From JBAXTE01 sp963556065 (GTDB lineage: Bacteria; Bacteroidota; Bacteroidia; Bacteroidales; WCHB1-69): 64,000 nucleotides of DNA. This document shows positions 9,023-19,210 of the stretch, in pieces. A program made the translations under genes and the position numbers. Positions within the stretch are counted from its first letter, which is position 1, and each line of letters begins with the position of its first letter. The stretch spans positions 1 through 64,000 of the forward strand of contig CAUVYH020000024.1 in assembly GCA_963556065.3 (NCBI GenBank), written 5' to 3'. A model generated the notes under the pieces. It was not told the DNA's origin, did not search any database, and was given only the letters and a program-made list of their open reading frames with translations.

Positions 9023-9874
9023 ATGAAACGGTTATCTGGTTTTTCGCTTGGTCTAAAACTGTTTATGATAAGTTCGTTTTTTTGTTTCTTCTTTCCTTCA
9101 TGTACTGTTCAGCAAGAATTAGCCATGAACTTTAAGAAAAACGCCGACTCTATTTCTTATTTGATTATAAAACCAACAGTGTTACAGAAATCCAGCTTAA
9201 CAGTTCAGCGTTTATATCCTCAGTTTTCCCAGCTTTCTCCTGACCTGCAAGATACGGTGTGGAAGCATCAGACCAAACTATTAGATGTGTTCTCCGATAC
9301 TGTTTTGATAAACCTTTATTACAATGAATTGATTTTTAGGCTTAAAAAATCAGGAGCGAAAATTTATGCAGAAACCGAAATCGATGATTTTAATAAAGCA
9401 TCAGGAATTAAGGAAGTATTCAGAGTAGGGCAGATACAACTTGAGGAAGATAAGCAAAAGGTTGATTTTTCGGAAGAAATTAGTGGACAGGAAGAGTTGT
9501 ATAAAGACATAGAAATAGAAGTGCTTGCGGTTAATACATGGTTTGAGTGGTTTAAAAATCAAAAAGATTCGGTTCCTTCTAAAGTGCTTTATGCCGAAAA
9601 GAAAGTCAGTGATGAAGTGAACGGCCGCTTCTTTAGCACAGGAGAAAGCAATAATTATGAATTCAGGTATAAACGTCAGGATATTACGGCTAATGATGTC
9701 TTAAAATTGGTTAGATCCACTGCCGACCAAAATGCTCAGCAATTGATCGATTTTATATTCACGCGTTTTGTGCTCCAGTCTTATCCAGAATCGGAACAAT
9801 ATTTTGGATTTGACATTGACCGTAAAATGTTCTATCTCCCTGCAGATGATATTCAACTTAAAGAAATTAAATAA
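9023..9874 (+). CDS. putative lipoprotein of unknown function
   Basis: This 283-residue protein has an N-terminal hydrophobic segment ending in a lipobox-like FFPSC (Cys27), so it is probably a lipoprotein anchored in the envelope. The mature part is charged, has no cysteines and no domain I recognise; a region around residues 60-110 (QDTVWKHQTKLLDVFSDTVLINLYYNELIFRLKKSGAKIYAE) resembles Bacteroidales lipoproteins of unknown role. The nitroreductase gene follows after 10 bases, so the two may be co-transcribed. Confidence 0.75.
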   Translation: MKRLSGFSLGLKLFMISSFFCFFFPSCTVQQELAMNFKKNADSISYLIIKPTVLQKSSLTVQRLYPQFSQLSPDLQDTVWKHQTKLLDVFSDTVLINLYYNELIFRLKKSGAKIYAETEIDDFNKASGIKEVFRVGQIQLEEDKQKVDFSEEISGQEELYKDIEIEVLAVNTWFEWFKNQKDSVPSKVLYAEKKVSDEVNGRFFSTGESNNYEFRYKRQDITANDVLKLVRSTADQNAQQLIDFIFTRFVLQSYPESEQYFGFDIDRKMFYLPADDIQLKEIK

Positions 9875-9884
9875 TACAAATTTT

Positions 9885-10640
9885 ATGGATGCATTACAAA
9901 CAATACAAGGCCATCGTTCAATTAGAAAATATAAATCGGAACCAGTTTCGGAGCTCATATTAAAGTCAATACTCGAAGCGGCAATCAGAGGATCAAATAC
10001 CGGTAATATGCAAGTTTACAGTATTGTGGTAACGCAGGATGAAACGATAAAAAATCAGTTGGCACCTACTCATTTTAACCAGAAAATGGTGGTTGAGTCA
10101 CCTGTTTTATTAACTTTCTGTGTCGATTTTAACAGGTTTAATAAATGGTGTCAATTTCGTAAGGCTAATCCGGGCTACGATAACATTCAATCTTTTACAT
10201 GGGCTACAATTGATACCATTATTGCAGCTCAAAATGCCGCAATTACGGCGGAAAGTTTTGGTTTGGGCATTTGTTATCTGGGTACAACAACTTACAATGC
10301 CGATAAAATTATAGAGATACTTAAGCTTCCGGAAGGAGTTGTTCCGATCACTACAATTGCGATGGGGTATCCGGATGAATCTCCATCGCTTACCGATCGT
10401 TTACCGTTTGAAGCAGTGGTCCACTCCGAAGTATATCACGATTATTCCAAGGAAGATATAGACCGACTTTATGCCGAAAAAGAGGCAATGATATCCACTT
10501 TGCAACTTATTGAGGAGAATAAAACAGAAAATCTTGCTCAGATATTTACTGAAAAACGATATACAAAAAACGATAATCTTCATTTTTCGAAAATATGGCT
10601 TAAAGTGCTTAAAAAACAGGGTTTTATGAATAATGAATAG
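9885..10640 (+). CDS. nitroreductase family protein
   Basis: This 251-residue FMN-dependent nitroreductase-family protein is likely cytoplasmic and uses NAD(P)H to reduce nitro, quinone or flavin-like substrates. The ATG at 9885 was chosen because MDALQTIQGHRSIRKYKSEPVS is the canonical family start (xxRRSIRxY); the frame is open further upstream but would overlap the lipoprotein gene. AAIRGSNTGNMQVYSIVV and AAITAESFGLGICYLGTTTYN are the FMN-binding and dimer regions, and TIAMGYPDESP is the usual C-terminal signature. The extra C-terminal 50 residues are charged and helical. Confidence 0.87.
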   Translation: MDALQTIQGHRSIRKYKSEPVSELILKSILEAAIRGSNTGNMQVYSIVVTQDETIKNQLAPTHFNQKMVVESPVLLTFCVDFNRFNKWCQFRKANPGYDNIQSFTWATIDTIIAAQNAAITAESFGLGICYLGTTTYNADKIIEILKLPEGVVPITTIAMGYPDESPSLTDRLPFEAVVHSEVYHDYSKEDIDRLYAEKEAMISTLQLIEENKTENLAQIFTEKRYTKNDNLHFSKIWLKVLKKQGFMNNE

Positions 10641-10818
10641 TTGTATTTGTTCTGAGAGTAGTTCAATGTTTATGTTTTTTAATTTTTTTAAGCAATTTAT
10701 CTTTAAAAGTTTCGTTAAGTTTAAAACGGTCTTACATAAAAGTCGAACTAAATCCAACAGATGAAGCATGATTACATTTTTTTAAGTAAACTATTATAAA
10801 CCTTAAAAACGATGTGTC

Positions 10819-11502
10819 ATGAAACCGAAAAAATCAAAAAAAGCTGACTTAGAGCACCGCAAACCAATGTTTTTTAAATTGGGCTTAGTGCTGGCAATGT
10901 CTTCTGTATTATTTGCTTTTGAATGGAAGCAAACCGAAGCGGAACAAAAAGTAATAGATTATTCGGGTGGATACGGAAACCAAGATCTTGCAAGTATTCC
11001 CATCACTAAACCCGATCCACCTGCAAAACCACAAATTACACCACTTTCAACGGCTACTTTCCTTTTTACGAAAGATGGCAACGAAACCATAGATTTGACA
11101 GGTACTTTTGATCCTGAGCCCGACCCCGATCCAATGTATGCTCCAATTATTGATTCTGAAGAAAAAGGAGCGATAGATGTTACGGATTCAGCCCTAATTG
11201 TGGTGGACTTCGATGCGGAGTTCCCAGGAGGGGTTAGCGCAATGAAACAATTTATTGCTGAAAAAATTACTTATCCCGAAGAAGAACGTCAAATCGGGAT
11301 GGAAGGAACGCTTTATGTCAGCTTTGTGGTCGAAAAAAACGGTGCCGTTTCGAATGTCGGAATTGCCCGGTCGCTTTCGTATAATTTAGATAATGAAGCG
11401 TTAAGGGTCGTGAAAATGATGCCAAAATGGAAACCGGCTTCAGATCATGGAAAACCGGCCCGTCAAATATTTACGATTCCATTTCAATTTAAAATCAAGT
11501 GA
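10819..11502 (+). CDS. TonB family protein (energy transducer)
   Basis: This 227-residue protein has a short basic cytoplasmic N-terminus (KPKKSKKADLEHRKPM), one membrane segment (about 19-34), a Pro-rich periplasmic linker (KPDPPAKPQITP, DPEPDPDPMYAP) and a C-terminal TonB domain (about 147-227) with FPGGVSAMKQFIAEKITYPEE, GTLYVSFVVEKNGAVSN and the closing IPFQFKIK. Such proteins couple the ExbBD proton motor to TonB-dependent receptors. No exbB/exbD lies next to it. A TonB-dependent receptor sits about 9 kb downstream but is not linked by operon structure. It is followed by a strong terminator. Confidence 0.88.
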   Translation: MKPKKSKKADLEHRKPMFFKLGLVLAMSSVLFAFEWKQTEAEQKVIDYSGGYGNQDLASIPITKPDPPAKPQITPLSTATFLFTKDGNETIDLTGTFDPEPDPDPMYAPIIDSEEKGAIDVTDSALIVVDFDAEFPGGVSAMKQFIAEKITYPEEERQIGMEGTLYVSFVVEKNGAVSNVGIARSLSYNLDNEALRVVKMMPKWKPASDHGKPARQIFTIPFQFKIK

Positions 11503-11524
11503 TTTTGCTTTCAGGATTATTAAG

Positions 11525-11560
11525 CAACAAAAAAACGACAAAGTTGTCGTTTTTTTGTTG
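11525..11560 (+). terminator. rho-independent terminator after the TonB gene
   Basis: A nearly perfect inverted repeat of 17 bp (11525-11541 with 11544-11560; core CGACAA/TTGTCG flanked by A7 and T7) lies 22 bases past the stop. Confidence 0.88.
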
Positions 11561-11695
11561 TATGTGATTAACTAAAACATAAATCTAAATCGATTTTTAC
11601 AATAGCTCTATGAATTTTTAAGCAACTTTTATTCTGTTTTTACTGTCTAGTATTGGTGTGAAGAAAGAGTTGTCGAAATAAAAAAGCAGAATAAA

Positions 11696-13735
11696 ATGAA
11701 AAAATTGATATTATTCCGTTATTTTGTGGTGCTTAGTTGTATTGCAATAATAAGTAACAGAACTATTTATGCCCAAATAACTGTAACTTCGATCACTCCG
11801 GCGAATGCTGTTCAAAATGTATTGATAGGAACTGGTGTTACGGCTACAAATATTCAATATCATGGAGCAACTGTTGCTATTGGAAAATTTGTTTCAAACA
11901 GTACATCTTTTCCGTTTTCGAGTGGAATAATTCTATCTACGGGCGAAGCTGCCGAAGCCAGTGGGCCAGCTAGTTCCTTTGCAAGCACGGATAATGATGA
12001 GGGATCCGATCCCCAATTGGCTGCTTTGGTAAGTTATGATGTTAATGATGCATCTGTATTGGAGTTCGATTTTATTCCGGAATCAGATACAATAAGGTTT
12101 CGATATATTTTTGGCAGCGAAGAATATCCGGATTTTGAAACATCTAGTTTTAATGATGTTTTTGGCTTTTTTATTTCAGGGGTGAACCCTAGTGGAGGAA
12201 ATTATGCCAATAAAAATATAGCTTTATTGCCCGGAACCAATATTCCGGTTACAATTAATAATGTTAATCATACCAATAATACCAGCTTTTTTGTTGATAA
12301 TTCTTCGAGTTCAATCATGGCTTATAATGGAAGGACTGTAATTCTCACAGCATGGGCATTAGTGGTCCCTTGCACCCAATACCATATTAAATTGGCGATA
12401 GGAGATGTTTCCGACAATGTTTATGATTCGGGGGTGTTTTTAGAAGCGAATAGCTTTACTAGTCCGAGGGTGACAGTTACCCCTGGTTTCCAAACGGAAA
12501 TTAGTCCTGGAGATGCAATAGAAGGGTGTAGCGATGCTTTTGTTTCAGTAAAGTTACCGTTTGTGCCGCAAAGTGAATTTTGGCTTGATTATTATACTTC
12601 GGGGTCGGCAACATTGAATTCGGATTATACACTAAATCCGTATAACCTTGATTATTTGGTGTTTCCTGTGGGGCAGGATTCAATAGCTGTCAATATTCAT
12701 CCATTACAAGATAATATTAGCGAACCGACAGAAACAATCCTTTTTGTCGTGAAATCTTCACGCTGTTATGATGATTTTGATACAGTGTCTATAAACATAA
12801 TCAATAGGGATTCTCTTTTATTACAGGTTACAGGAGATACGTTGGTGTGTTCGGCTGATAGCGCTACAATTTTGGCCACAACAACAGGAGGCATGCCCCC
12901 CAATCAATATCTGTGGAGTAACGGAGTTAGTGCTTTAACTCAGACTTTACTGCCGGCAGATAGTGTTTCAATATACATATTTACGGTTACCGATGCGTGT
13001 AACTTTAGTGCCACGGATTCAATTAAAGTAACAAAGTCGTTTGTCGATATATCGGTACGCCCCGATACTACGATATGCGAGGGCGGAAGCGTGCAACTTT
13101 ACGGTTCGGGTGCAGGACCCGTTGTATGGGCTAATTTAGTCGGAGAATCACCGATTGTAACTCCTGCGCAAACCACACAATACGAAGCTTCCGTTACTAA
13201 TATTTGTGGAACGGCCACACAGACGGTCAATGTGAAAGTTGATCATATTCCTTTTTTTACACTTGGAAATGATACCGTTGTGTGCGAACAACATCCATTT
13301 TACATTGGAATAGATCCCAACGTTGATGAGACCTATTTGTGGTCGAATGGGTATAGAACGAGCAGAATACAAATAGATGAACCGAATACTTACATTCTTG
13401 AATCGGTAAGTGGGGTGTGCAGTTATTCGGATACAATTGTCGTTGATCCGGGCTTTTGTAACTGGTGGATGCCCAATGCTTTTTCTCCTGATAAATCGGG
13501 ATTTAATGAAGTTTTTAAGCCCGAGGGGGTAGAACTTCCTCAATATGAAATGATTATTTTCGATCGTTGGGGGGAAGTTATCTTCCGAACCAATGATTGG
13601 CTCGTGGGCTGGGATGGCTATTATAATAATGAAAAAACACCAACAGGCACTTATGTTTATCAGATATGGGGAGAATTATCTAGTATAAAATCAAAAGTAC
13701 TTGTAAAAAAAGGTGCTTTTACGTTGATAAGATAA
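11696..13735 (+). CDS. choice-of-anchor L domain protein with T9SS type B sorting domain
   Basis: This 679-residue secreted protein has a signal peptide (to about residue 27, TIYAQ), then a region typical of choice-of-anchor L proteins (about 55-250): GIILSTGEAAEASGP, IRFRYIFGSEEYPDF, FNDVFGFFISG. Ig-like segments with TTG-P-YLWSNG and PDTTICEGGSVQLYGSG follow, and the C-terminus is a gliding-motility-associated domain (about 590-679: WMPNAFSPDKSGFNEVFKPEG, IFDRWGEVIF, WDGYYNNEKTPTGTYVYQI), the type B sorting signal. It is presumably exported by T9SS to the surface; the ligand is unknown. The upstream gap holds no clear promoter. It converges on the DUF4010 gene, leaving 9 bases between them. 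Confidence 0.88.
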   Translation: MKKLILFRYFVVLSCIAIISNRTIYAQITVTSITPANAVQNVLIGTGVTATNIQYHGATVAIGKFVSNSTSFPFSSGIILSTGEAAEASGPASSFASTDNDEGSDPQLAALVSYDVNDASVLEFDFIPESDTIRFRYIFGSEEYPDFETSSFNDVFGFFISGVNPSGGNYANKNIALLPGTNIPVTINNVNHTNNTSFFVDNSSSSIMAYNGRTVILTAWALVVPCTQYHIKLAIGDVSDNVYDSGVFLEANSFTSPRVTVTPGFQTEISPGDAIEGCSDAFVSVKLPFVPQSEFWLDYYTSGSATLNSDYTLNPYNLDYLVFPVGQDSIAVNIHPLQDNISEPTETILFVVKSSRCYDDFDTVSINIINRDSLLLQVTGDTLVCSADSATILATTTGGMPPNQYLWSNGVSALTQTLLPADSVSIYIFTVTDACNFSATDSIKVTKSFVDISVRPDTTICEGGSVQLYGSGAGPVVWANLVGESPIVTPAQTTQYEASVTNICGTATQTVNVKVDHIPFFTLGNDTVVCEQHPFYIGIDPNVDETYLWSNGYRTSRIQIDEPNTYILESVSGVCSYSDTIVVDPGFCNWWMPNAFSPDKSGFNEVFKPEGVELPQYEMIIFDRWGEVIFRTNDWLVGWDGYYNNEKTPTGTYVYQIWGELSSIKSKVLVKKGAFTLIR

Positions 13736-13744
13736 GCAAACGAT

Positions 13745-15013
13745 TTAGATGAAAAATATGAGCAGGGCATTTGTGATAATTATTATTGCAAAAGCTCCGA
13801 TAATTAATAATCTATCTTTATTTCCCGATAACCAAAGCGCATAGATTGCTTTTAAAATATTATTGCTGATGATTGCTTGAAAGGTTGCTGCTCCAATTAG
13901 GGAGATGGAAACTTGATAGTGTCCTTGAAATAAGTTGAGCAAGAACGGATCAATATCGGTAACCCCAACAATATAAGATAATACTTGCAGCCCTTGAGAA
14001 CCCATATATTCTATTGTAAAATGGGTGATAAAAGTAAAGGCAACAAACAATATCGTAAACAGAATGGCAATTTTAAACTCCAACGGGTTTTTTTCTTCTC
14101 CAAGTGATTGATCCATAACGGCAGGTGCTTTGTATTTATACCTTATGGCAATACTTAAGATTATAGAAAGCGCCAGCATTAGGATAAACCACATCCAGAT
14201 TGTTTGAAATAGGGCTTGGTTGAAAATGAGGATAAGAATCAGTATCCTCAAGTACATCATTGCTGTAGCCATAATAATAGCCGCTACATATTGATGTGTA
14301 TTTCCATTAGCCTCTTTCATTTTTCGAGCTAAAATAAAGGTTGTGGCTGTACTGCTGTATAATCCTCCTAAAATACCGGTGAGCATAACTCCTGATTTTG
14401 GAAACACGAACTTTTTAAGTAAATAGCTGATATAAGAGATTGATGAAATAACGACAACGGCCATCCATATTTGGTATGGCGTTAAACTTAGGTATGATAC
14501 AATCGGAGTGTTGGGGACAATGGGCAAAATAACTCCAGCCATTACAAAAAACTTTGCTAAAGTTAAGAATTCGTCTTTGTTGAACCGTTTAGAAACAGTC
14601 ATAAATGATTCTTTCAGTTCAGTAAAAATTAATACGATCGAAACAATAAGCAGGAAAAACCAAAAAGGTTGTGTGATTACCAAGGGGCCTAGACTATATG
14701 TTATTAAAGCGATTGCAATAGAGGTAAGACCATAATTTTTGGTCTGATACATTTTGTAAAAGTAGAAGAGCATCAAAAAGAGAGAAATGACTATAAATCC
14801 GATGATGAAAAGTAGCTGGTCGGCAGGCCGTATAATGTATAAAATGTAGCCTAGCATGCCAATAAAAGTAAAAGTACGATCGGTGCCAAATGAGAGAATA
14901 GCCTCATGCGATTCTTGTAATCGTCGTTGAGATAATCCGATAATTAAAGAAAAGATTGTTACGAGAATGAAATTGGCTAAAAAGTCGGGAATTTCAAATT
15001 CAGGGATGATCAT
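13745..15013 (-). CDS. MgtC/SapB-like, DUF4010 membrane protein
   Basis: This 422-residue protein has about 12 hydrophobic membrane segments. The N-terminal third resembles MgtC/SapB-type proteins (IFSLIIGLSQRRLQES, FGTDRTFTFIGMLGYIL) and the rest matches DUF4010, with the marker GILGGLYSSTATTFILARKMKE. The role of this family is not known; MgtC relatives are linked to magnesium or membrane-potential stress. It starts 11 bases after the subtilase gene on the same strand, so it is probably the last gene of the unit running from 18248. Confidence 0.8.
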   Translation of the reverse strand: MIIPEFEIPDFLANFILVTIFSLIIGLSQRRLQESHEAILSFGTDRTFTFIGMLGYILYIIRPADQLLFIIGFIVISLFLMLFYFYKMYQTKNYGLTSIAIALITYSLGPLVITQPFWFFLLIVSIVLIFTELKESFMTVSKRFNKDEFLTLAKFFVMAGVILPIVPNTPIVSYLSLTPYQIWMAVVVISSISYISYLLKKFVFPKSGVMLTGILGGLYSSTATTFILARKMKEANGNTHQYVAAIIMATAMMYLRILILILIFNQALFQTIWMWFILMLALSIILSIAIRYKYKAPAVMDQSLGEEKNPLEFKIAILFTILFVAFTFITHFTIEYMGSQGLQVLSYIVGVTDIDPFLLNLFQGHYQVSISLIGAATFQAIISNNILKAIYALWLSGNKDRLLIIGAFAIIIITNALLIFFI

Positions 15014-15024
15014 ATTAAATGTTT

Positions 15025-17770
15025 TTAGTGGTTAATGATTATTTTCCTTGCATATTCACCGGTTGAAGTCATAATTTTAAGAATGTATAATCCGGTAGGA
15101 TAATTCGAGATATCGGCACAAAGGCTGTTTTTCGATCCAATAGAATATTGGGATAAAACTATTCTTTTTCCCATTAAATTGGTGAGCTCTAACTCTATGA
15201 TTGGTTCCGGCGAATCAATGAAGAGGTTCTTGGACACAGGGTTGGGATATACAAGAATAGAAGGCAAGTAGTTAGAATTGGAGGTGATTTGGTTTGGGTT
15301 GGCGTTTATTTTTGCTAATGCTGCAGTTGTTGCATTACTAAGGTCTTGAGGTGTATTTCCTGCGAACAAGTGCAAAATTTAAGGTGATTGAGTCACCGGA
15401 AAGAAGATCAATTTGAGGATAACTTAATAATGTTGAAATATCGTTTCCATTTCCGCTATATCCTGCTGAATCTCGATTTGAAGTTAGTGCTGTAAATTTT
15501 TCAATTCCGCTAAATCCATCGGAGATTTTTAAACTGAGAGCATCTCCATCATTATCAAATGCATATTTGTTTACAGCTAATGGCGATAATGCTGAAATTC
15601 CGCCATATTTTCCGCCTAATGGACTCCACGCATATATCATTTTGGAACTTGGTTCATATTTGGCTTTGTTGTAAGCGCTTATATAGATATCCCAATCTGC
15701 GTACATCCCGATATAAAGCCCTGTTTGCGGTGTTGTTCCAGCATTTTTAACCGTGAACGAGTGAATTACAAAGTCATTACATTCGGGTTGGTTCCAAGCA
15801 TAGATGTGGTGTGTAATTTCCAAATTCATTTTGTTACTTGCAGCCCCATTATCATTATACTGTGTAACGGCTTCATAATCGGCAATAGTCGATGAAGCAA
15901 CTTTAACCGGATTGGATATGTTTTCAAAATCATTGTCGAAGCTTGATTCTCCGTAGATATTATCGGATACGTTTTCGGTGTTTTTCCCGATTATTAATCC
16001 GCCCATATAAAACAGTTGATTGGTTTGCATGTACTTGAATCCATTGCCCTGATGGTAGTAATTATCGGCAAATCCCAGTCGACTATTTCCTGTAAAAGTA
16101 GTTGTAATATTGTTTGTATCTACATTCAGATAATTTTGTGACACATATAGCTGCACATATTCGTAACCTACATAGTTGGTATCGGTATAGGTAAGCTTAA
16201 AAACCAATTCGCTATTTGGGGCATTGCTGCTTACTACAAATTTTAACGGTTGGTCGTTGTTGTTATAGGATTGAAATGTTAACAGAGGTGCCACGGATAT
16301 TATAGAATCAATCACGGTAGCATTCCCTTGCACTAATGAAAAAGAAATTTTAAGATGTTCGGTAGGATTGAGAAAGTTCGTAAAATTTGCATTAAAGCTC
16401 ACAGTGTCGCCAACTGTTGGCCGGTTATTGGAGAATTGAGGAGAGTCGTATTTAATCGAAGGCATATCAATGTCGGTAAGAGCTCTGAACAGATTAAGTC
16501 TCCCATTTCCAAGCATTCCGGCATAAGTAGCATTAAGTGCGTCAATGTTGTCAGCCGTAACTTTTAATCGCTCGGCTATTTGTAATGCAGATAAATTGGT
16601 GAAATATGATTTTACAATAGCAGCACAAGCAGAAACCATAGGAGCAGAAAAGGATGTGCCCCCGGAATAGCTGTATGCGTTGTTTGGTTTTGTCGAATAA
16701 ATAGCATCTCCCGGTGCCGAAATATCGACATTCCATCCATACGACGAGAAATTTGCTTTCATGTCGTTAATATCGGTGGCACTCACACTCATTACATTAC
16801 GATATGAAGCAGGCCAGAGAGGAAGATTGTTGTTGCTGTTTCCACAAGCTGCCACCATTAATGCGTTGCAATTGTATGTTGCATAATTAACAACATCTTC
16901 TCCAAATTGTCCATCTGTTATTTGTCCGCCCCAAGAGCAATTAATAACACTACATCCATGTGTGGCAGCATACACAATGGATTCGTATCCATGAGTAATG
17001 AAATTATCGGCATTGGTGGTTTTTATAGGTAATATCTTAATGTTGCATCCCACACCGGATATTCCCACTCCGTTGTTGGTACGAGCACCGACAATTCCTG
17101 AAACGAACAGACCATGGTCGGCGGTTGTTGCTATTTGCGGGTTATTGTCGTCCATCCCTAAATCCCAACCACGGTAGTTGTCAATATAGCCATCGTTGTC
17201 GTTGTCGATGTTGTCAATGGGATCGCTTGCATTATAGGCAACGGATCCGAGCAAATCGTTATGTGTAAAATCAAAGCCGGTGTCCGATATCCCTACAACT
17301 ATGGTGCTATCGCCTTTAGATATATCCCATCCGTCATAAGCATGAATACTTGCCAGATAATATTGATTCATAATACCGGGATCGTTGGGTAAGAACATCA
17401 GTTGATGGGTGTTTTTTTGTTCCACATATTCAAACCATCCACTGTTTTTAAGTGTTCTGCATATTTGCAACGTGTTTGGTGATGGTTTGTTAATATCGGC
17501 ACGATAAATTAGACTTAAATCGACTAAAGTATTGCCGAATTTATTTGTCAAAGTTGTCGGACGGCTGACATGAGGGAAAACTTTGCGAATGTTGATTAGT
17601 TGATAAGCTTCAGTAAAATATTGAAATTCAGGAATGGAAATTTTATCGATGTTGCAGAACGTCCGGTACTCGGATTTAACTTTAAACACAATACTTTGGG
17701 GGTTAGAATTCTGTCCGGATGTGCAGAGGGTGGCAAATATAAATATTAAATAGGCGAATATTTTTTTCAT
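15025..17770 (-). CDS. S8 family serine peptidase with T9SS type A sorting domain, frameshifted
   Basis: This is a secreted subtilase of about 914 residues. It has a signal peptide (MKKIFAYLIFIFATLCTSGQ), an N-terminal propeptide region, and a catalytic domain with D163 (VGISDTGFD), H219 (TADHGLFVSG) and S373 (GGTSFSAP). A large middle region of unclear fold follows, and the C-terminus is a T9SS type A domain (VYPNPVSKNLFIDS ... GLYILKI ... ARKIIINH). The frame breaks at an extra base near 15367: removing it joins LNFAL to FAGNTPQDLSN. The catalytic domain is intact either way, but the break separates it from the sorting domain. Secreted at the cell surface if the break is only a sequence error. 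Confidence 0.87.
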
Positions 17771-17792
17771 ATATTGTTATTAATTAGGGATA

Positions 17793-18248
17793 TTAAATCA
17801 TTTTCGAATATAAAGGTAGTGAATTTAGATATTCAATGTTGGCTTTTATAAAATCAATTTTGCACGCATGATGAATCAATCCGTTAGTTACCACCAAATA
17901 GGGCGCTTTAAGCACTGAATTATAGCGTGCGGCTTGATCGAAGACCGCTTGTGATATAGGAACAGATGCTGCTTTGCATTCAACAATGAGAAGCGGTGTA
18001 ACTTCTTTAGAGTAAACTACAATGTCGAATCTTCGACTAAGTCCATTCATTATTATTTTTTTTTCCAAAGCCATCAGCGAGGCTGGAACTAAAAGTGTTT
18101 GGACCATAAAATGGGCAAAATGCTGACGAACCCATTCTTCAGGTGTAAGTAAAACATATTTTTTTCGGAACGGATCGAAAATTTCTGTTTTTAAATCGGC
18201 ATTAATTCTGCAAGTAAAGTTTACTGAAGGTAAATTAAGCTTTTCCAT
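17793..18248 (-). CDS. solo type I restriction HsdR N-terminal-like protein (PD-(D/E)XK fold)
   Basis: This 151-residue protein matches the HSDR_N domain, a PD-(D/E)XK nuclease fold, as a stand-alone gene. The start MEKLNLPSVNFTCRI was chosen; the frame is open six codons upstream. RRFDIVVYSK and LLIVECKA supply the D and ExK elements, and ISQAVFDQAARYN and YLVVTNGLIHHAC follow as in the family. Full-length HsdR has helicase domains that are missing here, and no hsdM or hsdS is nearby. These solo proteins are widespread in Bacteroidota and their role is unclear. It lies 22 bases upstream of the subtilase gene on the same strand. Confidence 0.8.
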   Translation of the reverse strand: MEKLNLPSVNFTCRINADLKTEIFDPFRKKYVLLTPEEWVRQHFAHFMVQTLLVPASLMALEKKIIMNGLSRRFDIVVYSKEVTPLLIVECKAASVPISQAVFDQAARYNSVLKAPYLVVTNGLIHHACKIDFIKANIEYLNSLPLYSKMI

Positions 18249-18252
18249 TATA

Positions 18253-18260
18253 CAAAAATA
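18253..18260 (-). promoter_or_regulatory. -7 box very close to the HsdR-N start
   Basis: On the minus strand this reads TATTTTTG and lies only 4 bases before the ATG at 18248. If used, the transcript would be leaderless or nearly so. No upstream TTG is seen at the normal spacing. Confidence 0.3.
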
Positions 18261-18419
18261 GTACAAATAATCGATTTCGTATCACATAGATGAACTCAGG
18301 AAAAGTAAAATGCTGAAAAATGTGGCTGAGTTCGTGTAAAAAACACTATTTTTGTAAAATAGTTTTTTGGAATTATAGATTCTTGTAAAAAACTTTTTAT
18401 AGAATTTAATATTTTTTTT

Positions 18420-19195
18420 ATGACTACAAAAAAGAAATTGTAAGTAATTGGCTTCCAAGATACACCGGAACAAGTGCAGAAGAATTTGGGCAATATATTA
18501 TTCTGACAAATTTTAAGCATTACATCGATCTTTTTGCAAAATGGAATAATGTTCCCATTCATGGCGAAAACAAGGCAATGCCATCGGCGACATGCGATAA
18601 TATTACGATTATTGATTTTTCGATGGGTAGCGCTAATGCTGCTACTATTATGGATTTGTTATCGGCAATTGCGCCTAAAGCGGTTTTATTTCTTGGCAAA
18701 TGCGGCGGATTAAAGATGAAGAATAACCTGGGAGATTTGATTTTGCCGATTGCTGCAATTCGTGGGGAGGGAACCTCAAATGACTATTTCCCTTCAGAAG
18801 TGCCGGCATTACCTGCTTTTAGCTTGCAAAAGGCGATTTCGACGACCATTCGCGACCATGCTCTTGATTATTGGACAGGCACTGTATATACTACCAATCG
18901 AAGAGTTTGGGAGCATGATGAAGAGTTTAAGAACTATCTTAGAAAAATTAGGGCAATGGCTATTGATATGGAAACAGCAACACTATTTATTACTGGGTTT
19001 GCCAATCAAATACCTACCGGTGCTTTGCTTTTGGTGTCTGATCAGCCTATGATCTCGGATGGGATTAAAACAGAAAAGAGTGATATCATGGTTACGGAAA
19101 AGTATGTTGAAGATCATTTGAAAATAGGAATTGATTCGCTGAAGCAGCTTATTAATGGAGGCCTTACGGTTAAACATCTTCGATTTGATATATAA
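18420..19195 (+). CDS. amn: AMP nucleosidase, frameshifted near the start
   Basis: AMP nucleosidase hydrolyses AMP to adenine and ribose 5-phosphate in purine salvage. The protein is about 259 residues, of the short Bacteroidota type. The region from 18434 reads EIVSNWLPRYTGTSAEEFGQYI, then FSMGSANAATIMDLLSAIAP, FLGKCGGL, RGEGTSNDY, and AIDMETATLF. The likely ATG at 18420 is out of frame by one base: adding one A to the A6 run at 18428-18433 joins MTTKK to EIVSNWLP. Without it only a truncated frame from 18578 remains. All conserved catalytic blocks are present, so I read this as a homopolymer error. Confidence 0.87.
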
Positions 19196-19210
19196 AAAGT
19201 CATCATTTTT

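Noticed and set aside
13735..13745. Shared terminator between the converging anchor-L and DUF4010 genes
   Set aside because: Only 9 bases separate the stops and no hairpin is visible.
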